From Pomacea canaliculata (Eukaryota > Mollusca > Gastropoda > Architaenioglossa > Ampullariidae): 64,000 nucleotides of DNA. Made by a program: the position numbers and the translations under genes. Of this stretch, positions 11,701-22,160 are shown piece after piece. The stretch covers positions 1,213,371 to 1,277,370 of the forward strand of contig NC_037592.1 in the NCBI RefSeq assembly GCF_003073045.1. Direction: 5' to 3'. Position 1 is the stretch's first letter. Every line of letters starts with the position of its first letter. The notes under the pieces are model-generated. The model was not told the origin of the DNA and did no database searches. It saw only the letters and a list, made by a program, of their open reading frames with translations.

Positions 11701-14035
11701 TAGTCTCCATCTTTGAGGATATGTGTGGTTTGTCAGAAGCCTTGCCTGTACTTTGTATATCCCTATTTGCTGTGATCTTTCAGGACATCTTTTGTTTTTA
11801 CAGTGTTTTATTCAGAGCGATTTTGTTTAGATGGCTCATACTCCCAGACAAGTGTGTGTTTACTACTTTTTCTCATTAACAATTTTTTGGTCAGATCCCT
11901 GCCTGTACTCCTCAGCATTCTGTTATGTTCTCCATGTTTTCATAACATGTTAGTAAAGTGATATTTAGTCAATTTTTGTTCCCCTATTATTTGTAGGCAA
12001 AAGCCCTGCTGTCATTCTGAGGAGTGAAAATCCGGTGTGCATGGAGTGGTTTTCCTGAGTGAGATAACATTGATGGTGTTTAGATGGCATTAAAAAAATT
12101 TTCTGAGCATCTTTCAGTGAAGACAGTCTGAGACATGTCCCTTTCTAGTGTTCAGGCCAAAGACTACAGTTAATCTGCTGGCATGCTTTAAGTTTCATTT
12201 AAGAAAAAATTAGATCACATTTAGATACTTGGGCTAGATGAGACAGTTTTGTTAAGAAGAAACGAATGTGGATTGTTGGATAAAACATACTGTTGCTTTG
12301 TTCTTTTCACATGTATTACTGCCACACATTTGCTTTCTTCTGTCTGAGGATGCAGTCTTGCATTAATAATAATGATAATGGAAACTTATAATTCACAGCA
12401 TCATGACCAAGATTGATCACACCTTTGTGCAGACCAGCAATGATAAATGATAGATAACTGCTAGTGGACAGTGAGGTACACTGAACACACTGAACAACAT
12501 AAAGATGAGGTACAAAAGTAGAAGGTAAAGCAGTGGATGAAGGTATGAAGGAATGTAGATACTATAAACAGTGAAAGATAGTTGTTTATTGATGGTTAGT
12601 ATGACAGACAGTATTGCCAGGGAGTTAAGAGTAGTAATTCAGGGTTAGTACTTTGTGAACAAATATGTTTTCACAGAGCGTGTGAATGTAGCCTTGTAGT
12701 CCGAGTGGCGAGTGTGATGAGGAAGAGAGTTCCACTGTTTAGCAGCACAGAGGGAGAACGTCTGTTGTCTTTATGTGACTGTCTTTGTGGGTGGGAGGGA
12801 GGCTTGAATGTGCGAGTCTGATGAGGAGTGAAGGTTTGGGGCAGTAGTGTGGACAGACAAGATTTCAGTAAAGTAGTGGTGGAGCCTTCATTAGGGAGAT
12901 CAATATTGATACCATGTTTTCACAAACAACATATTGAAATTAGAACAATACATTTACAACCATACATGTGATGTTATGATTTGACATTGGTTTTGCAGAA
13001 AACATGTTATAATAATGTTGAAAAACCGGCATCAGCTCAGAGCAGTAATCAGTACTTTTATACTATGAATTATACAGGTATGGTTATTGGTAATTTGCTA
13101 TACTAATGAATTTTTTAAAACTAGGAATTGATAATTTTACTTAATTTTCTGCTTGCTGTTTTAAATAGTATCAGGATTAAAAATTTGTTAATGCTTTTAA
13201 AGTCATTGGCTGAATTCATGAATGATTGAGAATATAATCTCCTTAGGAGTGCATTGTCTTTTTAAAAAATAAAACAAATCAAGAGTTCCTGTTGCTTTTC
13301 ATGGTATTGAGTGCCAGCTGGAATGCAGTCCTCACCAGTGGAGTTCACATTACAATGCATGCAATGCTTTCCTCACAAAATATGTACTGATATAGAATGT
13401 AAGGGTCTTAGCATAACACAAAAGGACCAGTTATTATCTTAAGAATGTGCTCAAGTCAATTTCTGTTATACATCTGCACATGCAGGCTTAACAAAGACAC
13501 AGACATTCCAGCTCACATAGTTGCATACTACACCCACAAGGAGAAAAAGAACATTTCATGAAATAGCTGTGATCAGTAAAACCCATTTTCTTTAATAAAG
13601 TTGGCAATATGGCCAGTTTAATACTGCTTGGATAGTCAGATATGACATGTAAGCTACACAATATAAGCAACGCATCCAAAGGCTTGCTGTTGCAAATGTG
13701 AGCAAAATGTACAGAATACTGTAATTCATCACATGATATTAGCATGACAAAGGAGTTTGTTGTCCATCTAGCTTACATAAAATATCACAGTACAGGTGAA
13801 GAGTCACAGCTGTGAGAATGAGAGAAAATACATATTTCTCTACATTATTGAGTTGTGTTTCACGAGAAGACTACAGGGAGCAACAGACCCTTATCCAGTT
13901 TCATGGTAGTCATCTTTCGCCTGTACACTGAAGAACTAATGAACTTTATGCTTACTTTCTGTGAACATCAGGATGTTACTGCACAGATTATTGAGTTCAT
14001 GAAGGGTTGGTTCTAAATAAAAAATGTGGAATATT
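8750..14035. other. intergenic stretch without recognisable genes
   Basis: AT-rich sequence. Open frames of 60-113 residues occur (for example 9116-9457 and 9754-10077, both minus), but they lack family motifs, splice-flanked structure or an obvious codon pattern. The only internal structure I can point to is the repeat-like block at 12367-12900. Confidence 0.5.
12367..12900 (+). repeat. candidate dispersed repeat
   Basis: A block more GC-balanced than its surroundings. It contains short internal echoes: GTGTGAATGTAGCC versus TTGAATGTGCGAG, and GAGTGTGATGAGGAAG versus GAGTCTGATGAGGAGTG. It starts in an ATT/AAT-rich stretch near 12362. This is compositional evidence only, with no second copy in the window. 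Confidence 0.3.
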
Positions 14036-15651
14036 CTAGTGGTTCCATGATGAAAGTTGCCGGAAAAAGGTGCGTTTTCGCACCTTTGGTTTGTACTCGT
14101 AGAAGCCCCGGCGAATTGTCGGGAACCGCTCCTGTAGCAGCAGTTTACGCTCTATGTCAGGGTCAGCCATGATGGAACTAGCTGGCAGTGTGGGCTTCAG
14201 CAAATTGTCCATTTTAGGCGCTGAGGACAGAGCACCATGAGCATGGTAATTGGGTTTTTCTCCACTTAACTCTCTTACCATAGCTTTTACACTTTATACA
14301 TACAGTATAGCAAAAGAGGTTGTGTAAAGACTGATGTTGTACTGTTGATAGCTGCTCTGTCTCTTTTGTCTGAGTCTTCAAAACAGGATGGACCGTGGGA
14401 TTTACAGAGTAAGCTGAAGCACCCAAGTGTCAATGATTTCAGGAGCAGGCCCACCCAGACCTCCATTGACAATCCGGCCGTGACATCCCCTCCCATACAC
14501 ACATTACATTCTACCGGAATTCTGAACAGTGTGTGTATGTGTGTGTATGTGTATGTGTGTGTGCAGTAAATAGAATTGCAAGAACGTCGAAAATCTACTG
14601 AACGTGACCTACGAGTGAACGCCGGACGCTTGACAGCACTGAACGCTGTTTTAAAAGAAAAGAGGCCAACTGTACAGCCAGCGGCAAGAATTAACTCAGG
14701 TCCACAGATTCACCAGCCAACAGACAACTCACCCGCAGCAAAAGATGTCGCTGGGGGGGACATGGCTTCGCTGGGCTGGTAAAACGCCCGCAGATGTTCT
14801 TGCTTCTCTTGCTTTGACTGTAGCTCCTGAGTAAAATTTACAGTGTCGTAAACACTGTTTATGCCTGCAACAGACAGTTCGAACCTAAGCATGAATGTTT
14901 ATCACGCACAGAGATAAAAGATAATTATTATGTTAAAAATTATCAAGGATTAATAATCAAGAAAGAAACATTGTTGTAGATCCCATATTTGAAACTTCAT
15001 GAAATGAGGGTAACCTATGCGGCGACGACAGTCACGCCCATGGTGGTAGATATTATTGTTAATACATCCATGGTGGTGGCGACACGAAGCAGACGGACAG
15101 TGTAAGGGTGCACCTAGATGAAGCAAACGCTAGAATGAGAGTGAAGATCAGTCGGATGTTTCCCCTGACAGGGTTAGGGTTAGGGTTAGGCCAATGACAG
15201 TAGCCTCCCGGGTCCCGTGCCTCACACAGCCAAACACCTGGTGTAGAACGCCAGCTTTTGTATGCCTCCTGCTATCGAACGTGCTGACAACAGACCAGCG
15301 TTCTGTCAAATGCAGCCGTGTTTTTCTTTGCTTTATGAAATGCTAATAACGAAGTATTATAATAAAGCGCCATCCTTTGGTACAGCAAATCGTGGCACCT
15401 GCATCCTCACACTCATGGACGCAGAAGCACGCACAGATTAAAAAACAAAAGGAAGGTCATGGCCACAGCAAAAGGAAAATATAAGATTTCATAAAGATTT
15501 TAAAATCAGAAGAGAATGTTTTTTTGCGAATATGGAGTGGCAACACACACACGTAAACAACCCACCGTCCATGTAAACCAGTCTGGAGCCGTTGTAGTTT
15601 GCAATATCTCTAACATGGCGCCATGAACCACCAACACTGCCTTCCCGGTTC
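14036..15651 (-). CDS. unrecognised spliced gene, 3' three exons (partial)
   Basis: I do not recognise the family. Three minus-strand exons are bounded by canonical sites: 15651-15566 (after TACTGCAG, before GTGGGT), 14864-14733 (after TCTGTTGCAG, before GTGAGT) and 14220-14036 (after TGTCCTCAG, ending TAG). Each junction is in phase 1, so one frame runs through all 403 nt and gives 133 residues of a C-terminus. The chain includes GGSWRHVRDIANYNGSRLVY, then NFTQELQSKQEKQEHLRAFY, then a proline-rich link and a basic end (RRGFYEYKPKVRKRTFFRQL). It is soluble, charged and lacks membrane segments. The first exon here starts mid-codon, so more exons lie upstream, possibly towards the CpG-rich stretch near 16880-17150. 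The in-phase splicing argues for a real gene. Confidence 0.6.
14532..14566. repeat. (GT)n/(GTAT)n microsatellite
   Basis: An alternating GTGT/GTAT run of about 35 bp, inside an intron of the unrecognised minus-strand gene. Confidence 0.8.
15170..15190 (+). repeat. short interstitial telomere-type repeat
   Basis: AGGGTTAGGGTTAGGGTTAG: a little over three units of TTAGGG, the telomere unit of most animals including molluscs. The surroundings are unique sequence, so this is an internal tract and not a chromosome end. Confidence 0.8.
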
Positions 15652-15898
15652 CTGCAGTACATTGCAATTGCTCGCCTAAGTACATTGAAATACTATAAAC
15701 ATAACAACACAAATGATTACAGCTGGAGGATGAACTAAAGGTTGAACAGTCCTAAAATACATTATTCGGTTATAAAGTACATTTTTGTCCAACATCCACT
15801 TTTGAATGTCCCTCAAAGTTTCTGTCACTGATTTTATATCTCTCAAGAGCACGCGTGTCTGCGAGTGTGTGCTTGCACGCGCGCTAGTTTGTGTAATG

Positions 15899-15900
15899 AC

Positions 15901-15943
<43 letters not shown>

Positions 15944-15950
15944 CGACGAT
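15899..15950. repeat. (ATG)n microsatellite
   Basis: About 14 uninterrupted ATG/GAT units followed by two degenerate GAC units. Confidence 0.9.
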
Positions 15951-16129
15951 GACATGAATGACAGCAGTGATATGAAGAAGGTTATGATAAAGTTGCCAAA
16001 TCAGGTCATATTCTCATCCCCTTCCCCATTATTTAAGCTTTGCAATCCTTTTTTGAATTCCTCCTATATTATGTCCATGTCCAAACATGAGTTCCTCCTT
16101 ATCACTCTGAAGGTCTTAATTTGTTTACC

Positions 16130-16400
16130 TTGGCATCCCCGGGTTGGGGTAGCGATAAGGCATGTGCTTCATACACTCGTCGTAAAGTCTGCTGTACCGG
16201 TTGTCACCTGCTGGTGCTTGCACAGCCTCCCTTTGGACCTTCGCCGGTTTGGTTTCCTCCCACAGTCCGTGCTGCTCAAAAAAAAAAAAAAAAAAAAAAT
16301 GCTGCTGAGCTACACTGTGTGTGTGTGACTGCACTCTTGCCACTAGCAGCTTTCCGCATTTCTCGGCTAATCCCAACCCAGAATAAATATAAGTGTTAAA
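16130..16400 (+). repeat. candidate SINE with an internal A run
   Basis: Starts with GGTAGCGATAAGGCATGTGC, which resembles a tRNA A-box region, then CCGGTTGTCACC at roughly B-box distance. A run of about 20 A follows at 16278-16299, and then a second block ending AATAAATATAAG. No copy is seen elsewhere in the window. Confidence 0.35.
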
Positions 16401-16879
16401 TGACATAATATTATCGAAATGAGAGTCCATTTATTAATGGACTAATAGAACATAAATACAACAGTACATTTTCTGTTCCGTATAGTCGTATTGCTTGGGG
16501 TAAATAAAGCAGCTTTAAATTATTCTTCTTTAGTGAAAAGTACGGATTTTTCCTACTTTTGGAAACAGCTTTTAAGAGTTTAAAAAAATCATCAGAGATC
16601 GGTCTCTGTCTTATAATACTTACAAGAACGGGCGTAAAAAATTTAACCCAATAAAGTTCAAAGAAAAAGGGTATAAACAAAAAAGTTTAAAATTATTTGG
16701 AAACACAGAAATATGAGTGATACTCGTATCAGCATCGTTTACATTGAAAAAGGCAGAAACATAGCAAAATGGGGAAAATAGCTCAAACCGAATAAAATAC
16801 TTTGGAATTTTGTTATCAATGATATTTATCATCCAAAGACACTTTGCAGTGCAGCTGTTTGTGAAGCCTGTCAAGAACA

Positions 16880-17150
16880 AAAATATTGTAAGTCGGCGCG
16901 AGACGCCATTGTCGCGCCAACGTGCAGTGACGTACAAGCGCGACTGAGTACCGCTCGTCCAGTGGTGTCGCGGGTCTGATGCCAAGCGACGTCAGCACCC
17001 TCTCTGGTCTGACGGTGTAGGAAGTGCTGCAACAGACAAAACAGATGCCCTGCAAAGTGTCAGTGACATCATTAGGCAAGTGATCAACCAGTTCCAAAAG
17101 AAACTCGCTAACTTGACAAAACTCTGCCTCGGCGTCATTTTAGCACGAGT
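16880..17150 (-). promoter_or_regulatory. CpG-rich stretch, possible promoter
   Basis: Local GC and CpG density (CGGCGCGAGACGCC, GTCGCGCC, AAGCGCGACTG, GTCGCGGG) is far above the AT-rich surroundings. It lies upstream of the minus-strand exons ending at 14036, so it may be their promoter; this is inference from position. Short frames here do not give a convincing first exon. Confidence 0.3.
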
Positions 17151-17159
17151 TGCTGACTT

Positions 17160-18414
17160 TAACGGATGACAATAGCTACGATGGAAACGGGAATGGAAGA
17201 GAGGATGAATTATAGCAAAAGAAGGAAAATCTACAAGGTGAGGAGGAGATTAATATCACTGCTGTTACTTGTGCACTTACTAACGCGGTTGCTGCAGTTG
17301 TTCTTGCAGTTCTCTTCTTTCCTTCCGGAAAGACATGAATACTTCTGATAGTAACGTAGTAGGGATAAAATGGAGGCAGCCGTTGCCAACATTTTTCGCG
17401 GTTAATAAGACACAGTGTCAAAATGATCACGAGTTTAATTCGCAAAACATTATAATGAAAACACAATACCAGCTGATAGATACGCCTGATGGCAGACTCA
17501 CATGCCAAGCACCAGTCGTCCTGCTGTCGCGCAGCCTGACTCTTTGGAGGCCATCTTTGTCAGCTGCCTTCAGGGGACTTGTGGCCAGTCTTAACGTGCT
17601 TTGGCGTGCACGTGTGAGATTAACAGTTATCATATTTTTATCGTCTGACGAGGGGCGTTTTGTTTTGTAGTATAGCTGGTTTCTTGAGCGTTTTGCTTTA
17701 ATTAGTTTCTACAGTCTTTTGTGTTCTCTTTTGTGTAGGTGCCTTCGTTGCCGTGGAGATATGGTTGCGTCACATAAGCGCAATACAAACGTCATACTGT
17801 TTCCTGCGTCACATGTGACGTAGTAGACGGGGGAATCGGTGTTTCTCGCCGAACCAGTAACTAAGACTACGGACGTGTAGAGTAGAAGGCTGACTGTCTG
17901 CCGAGACCAACGCTCGGCCTCTTGCCAAGTTCTCCACGGCTGGTCTCTGCGAGCAATTGACGGTCAGACTTCCGCTTCCGGAAAAGCTTGAAGATGGAAT
18001 TGAACGAGACTTTTGATGTCAACACTATAACCAAATCCTTGCCTGTTTAGAACACGAAATTACTTGCTTCGTTAGTCTGAAATCTTTCTTATGAATGATA
18101 AATAGCATGAAACGAACATAAACATTGAGATCTAAAATCTTGGCTCTCAATAGATTTAAACCTTTGTCTGAACGGCCTCTAGCATGAATGAGACCCGCTC
18201 GCCATTCTTGCTCTTTCGATATACCTGCCCGCGGAAGCGGGAAATAAACATTTGACACTTTCACATTGGCATCCTTCCACGCAGCAGTTGTTACTCTCTC
18301 AGACTCTGCTGACATAGACTTGTCGTCGTTTACTAAACCGGAAGCTGTTCTGTCAATAGCCCCATTCTAGGAGTTAATTGAAAAAAAAATTGTCTTCGAG
18401 CCATCCAGGGGATT
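17160..18414. other. intergenic stretch without recognisable genes
   Basis: Mixed composition. Overlapping open frames of 60-111 residues on both strands show no motif or splice framing. A GC-richer part around 17750-17990 contains CACATGTGACG. Nothing else can be supported. Confidence 0.4.
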
Positions 18415-18558
18415 CATAACAAAGACTATATCACGGCAAGGCAGTCAGCCATGTAAACAGAGGCACATGCAGAGAAAGAATACCGTGTCCGAAACGAGAA
18501 CTGAACCCAGGACACCTAACCCTCACTGTATTGGTAACAGACGCGCCACCGGACCGCC
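18415..18558 (-). mobile_element. tRNA-derived SINE, copy 1
   Basis: Read on the minus strand from 18558, it starts GGCGGTCCGGTGGCGCGTCT. It then has AATACAGTGAGGGTTAGG and the B-box-like CCTGGGTTCAGTTCTCG, and ends near GGCTGACTGCCTTGCCGTG. The same order and spacing recur on the plus strand at 62729-62885. The A-box/B-box arrangement about 40 nt apart indicates a tRNA-derived head. Confidence 0.7.
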
Positions 18559-18649
18559 CTATGTGACTTGGAAACAGCATCAGTTATATAATGTGCTTCT
18601 GTTTCTACAGATAGTTACAGGTTACAGACCAATACTACAGGCTAGAAAT

Positions 18650-19440
18650 CAGACAGCGTGTACTGAAGACTGTAGGGGCTGCGCTGCTTTCTTCCGCCAT
18701 CTGGGTCCCCCAGACTGCCAGTCTGCTATTACTGACTGGTGTTTGAGGGCATCGTTAACAGATTGTTTAAATATTAATTTGTCTACCTGTTCATTAAGTT
18801 TAAATACCCGTTTCTCGAATATAGTAACTATTGTAAGTGACCCTCTACATGTATCTGACCTTTTGCATCTGTATTTATCGGCTGCGTTTTGAGGTGTCAT
18901 GATCTGATGAACTGCTTTCGGTTAGGGCTTTGATTGCAGGGTGGCTACCACCTGTTGTCGCTGTTCTCCTCTGTCCAATACTAGCGACTAGTGTTACACT
19001 GAGGTCTCAGAATGACTTTCAACTTGTCCAAGCCAAGTACTCCTGGTCAACCTTTTGGCAAGAGACTATTCACAGCAATTGCGCCAGTAGTGTGGAATTC
19101 TCTCTCACTGCAAGATTGACATGCTCAGTCACTTGCGACTTGCAAATATTATCAAATTTAAAACAATATTTATTTGGCAAATGCTTCTCGCCTGAACATG
19201 ATCTTTTGCTGAAGGCTGCAGTTTGACCGTTCTCTATATATCTGACAAATAGTCCTTTTTTTGTGTGTTTGCTAACCCTGCTGTCTTATCGACTGTTCCC
19301 TTTCTGTCTGTTGATTCTATTGTTTTATTCTTGATTGTCTGAGCTGTTTTATTCTTTTCAAAAAAACCCTGTTATTGTCTTTTTTAAGTCATTATTGTAA
19401 ATGCTAACACTGTATCGTGCACTTCATAAAAAGAATAACA
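18650..19440 (+). mobile_element. LINE 3' fragment (end of ORF2 and 3' tail), decayed
   Basis: Around 18985-19195 the plus strand reads VTLRSQNDFQLVQ and, after a frame change, FGKRLFTAIAPVVWNSLSLQ. This is the AP..WNSLP-type block found near the C-terminus of many CR1/L2-like LINE polyproteins. The block ends with KQYLFGKCF. An AT-rich 3' tail with ATAAAAAGAATAAC follows to about 19440. Stops and frameshifts make it inactive. The clade is not assignable by eye. Confidence 0.5.
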
Positions 19441-19699
19441 TAAAAATTACTACTACTTATTACTATTGTTGTTGTTGTGGTAAGCGATAAGTGTGTACGG
19501 GTGGTGTGTGTGTGAGAGAGAGAGAAAAATAGAGAGACTTACTTGTCGGCGTCCTTTGAATTGGCAAGTGGTTCCGTGTTCTCCCTTCTCATGATAAAAT
19601 GGAGTAAATGTCGCTGGTTTCATGGCTTCACTCCTCCAGCAACAGCTTGAATTGACTGTCAGCTTTTTTCAGCGCGGATACCTCGTCTTACAGAGCCTG

Positions 19700-19960
19700 T
19701 AGGGCACGTGCGAGTGCAGTGCCAGAGGTAGAGGTAGAGGTAGATAGTCAATCTAAACGAAGGTTAATGCCGCAGTGCGGCAGGTTCAAAAGACACTTCC
19801 ACCCGAGCGGGTGGTAGGTAAGCGACCCGGGTAGTCAATGCTGACTTGCGCAGTAAGCAAAACATACCAGCGGTGTCTCCGGGGTGACACCTGAGATAAG
19901 ACAGATCCAGTTGGCTGAACGCCTAGTAATCGATCATTTGTAAGGCCAGCCACCTACATG
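19700..19960. repeat. structured GC-rich block next to the tetranucleotide array
   Basis: Contains several short perfect or near-perfect inverted repeats: GCCGCAGTGCGGC, CACCCGAGCGGGTG and TGTCTCCGGGGTGACA. A short (GGTAGA)n tract sits near 19727-19745. No coding is seen. It could be part of a non-autonomous repeat; only one copy lies in the window. Confidence 0.35.
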
Positions 19961-20018
19961 TGCATAGATAAAAAGAAAATAAAGGCTACCGTGTAAAGTG
20001 TGTACAGACTACTGGGTG

Positions 20019-22067
20019 TCACTCACTCACTCACTCACTCACTCACTCATCACTCACTCACTCCTCACTCACTCACTACTCACTCGACTCACTGAGAACT
20101 CACTACTCACTCACTCACTCACTCACAATCACTCACATCGACTCACTCTCATCACTCATCACTCACTCACTCACTCACTCACTCACTCACTCACTCACCT
20201 CACTCACTCACTCACTCACTCACATCACTCACTCACTCTCACTCCTCACACTCACTCACTCACTCACTCACTCACTCACTCACTCACTCACTCACTCACT
20301 CACTCACTCATCACTCACTCACTCACTCACTCACTCACTCACTCACTCACTCACTCACTCACTCATCACTCACTCACTCACTCACTCACTCACTCACTCA
20401 CTCACTCACTCACTCACACTCACTCACTCACTCACTCACACCTCACTCACTCACTCACTCACTCACTCACTCACTCACTCACTCACTCACTCACTCACTC
20501 ACTCACTCACTCACTCACTCACTCACTCACTCACTCATCACTCACTCACATCACTCACTCACTCACTCACTCACTCACTCACTCACTCACTCACTCACTC
20601 ACTCACTCACTCACTCACTCACTCACTCACTCACTCACTCACTCACTCACTCACTCACTCACTCACTCACTCACTCACTCACTCACTCACTCACTCACTC
20701 ACTCACTCACTCACTCACTCACTCACTCACTCACTCACTCACTCACTCACTCACTCACTCACTCACTCACTCACTCACTCACTCACTCACTCACTCACTC
20801 ACTCACTCACTCACTCACTCACTCACTCACTCACTCACTCACTCACTCACTCACTCACTCACTCACTCACTCACTCACTCACTCACTCACTCACTCACTC
20901 ACTCACTCACTCACTCACTCACTCACTCACTCACTCACTCACTCACTCACTCACTCACTCACTCACTCACTCACTCACTCACTCACTCACTCACTCACTC
21001 ACTCACTCACTCACTCACTCACTCACTCACTCACTCACTCACTCACTCACTCACTCACTCACTCACTCACTCTCACTCACTCACTCACTCACTCACTCAC
21101 TCACTCACTCACTCACTCACTCACTCACTCACTCACTCACTCACTCACTCACTCACTCACTCACTCACTCACTCACTCAACTCACTCACTCACTCACTCA
21201 CTCACTCACTCACTCACTCACTCACTCACTCACTCACTCACTCACTCACTCACTCACTCACTCACTCACTCACTCACTCACTCACTCACTCACTCACTCA
21301 CTCACTCACTCACTCACTCACTCACTCACTCACTCACTCACTCACTCACTCACTCACTCACTCACTCACTCACTCACTCACTCACTCACTCACTCACTCA
21401 CTCACTCACTCACTCACTCACTACTCACTCACTCACTCACTCACTCACTCACTCACTCACTCACTCACTCACTCACTCACTCACTCACTCACTCACTCAC
21501 TCACTCACTCACTCACTCACTCACTCACTCACTCACTCACTCACTCACTCACTCACTCACTCACTCACTCACTCACTCACTCACTCACTCACTCACTCAC
21601 TCACTCACTCACTCACTACACTCACTCACTCACTCACTCACTCACTCACTCACTCACTCACTCATCACTCACTCACTCACTCACTCACTCACTCACTCAC
21701 TCACTCACTCACTCCTCACTCACTCACTCACTCACTCACTCACTCACTCACTCACTCACTCCTCACTCACTCACTCACTCACTCACTCACTCACTCACTC
21801 ACTCACTCACTCACTCACTCACCTCACTCACTCACTCACTCACTCACTCACTCACTCACTCACTCACTCACTCACTCACTCACTCACTCACTCACTCACT
21901 CACTCACTCACTCACTCACTCACTCACTCTCACTCACTCACTCACTCACTCACTCACTCACTCACTCACTCACTCACTCACTCACTCACATCACTCACTC
22001 ACTCACTCACTCACTCACTCACTCACTCACTCACTCACTCACTCACTCACTCACTCACTCACTCACT
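20019..22067. repeat. 2.05 kb (ACTC)n tetranucleotide array
   Basis: Almost uninterrupted ACTC/TCAC units. Interruptions are mostly one- or two-base indels, dense in the first 500 bp and again after about 21600, and nearly absent around 20560-21060. On the plus strand every frame of ACTC reads Thr-His-Ser-Leu without stops, which creates a false open frame of about 697 codons. On the minus strand every frame contains TGA. This is not a gene. Its true length may differ, since arrays like this are prone to misassembly. Confidence 0.97.
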
Positions 22068-22160
22068 TTTATTTGTCACTGTCAGATTTGAACACACCAC
22101 CTTTCAGTCTTCAGACCTCGTCGTTAGCCACCAGGCTATACAGCCGTTAGCAAACAACGT
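22068..22160 (-). mobile_element. tRNA-like (SINE head) sequence abutting the (ACTC)n array
   Basis: On the minus strand, TAGCCTGGTGGCTAACG resembles a tRNA A box. GTGTTCAAATCTG, about 38 nt on, resembles a B box (consensus GGTTCGANTCC). It is followed by CAGTGACAAATAAAAGTGAG and then directly by the (GAGT)n form of the array. Head, short linker and simple-repeat tail is the layout of a short tRNA-derived SINE. No functional tRNA fold was found. Confidence 0.55.

Noticed and set aside
16125..16430. Frames of about 100 codons on both strands around 16.1-16.4 kb
   Set aside because: They run through a 20-base A/T homopolymer (encoding Lys or Phe runs) inside a SINE-like repeat.
19998..22091. 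697-codon frame of repeating Ser-Leu-Thr-His
   Set aside because: It is the translation of a simple (ACTC)n array, which has no stop in any plus frame. No start context or domain structure supports a gene.
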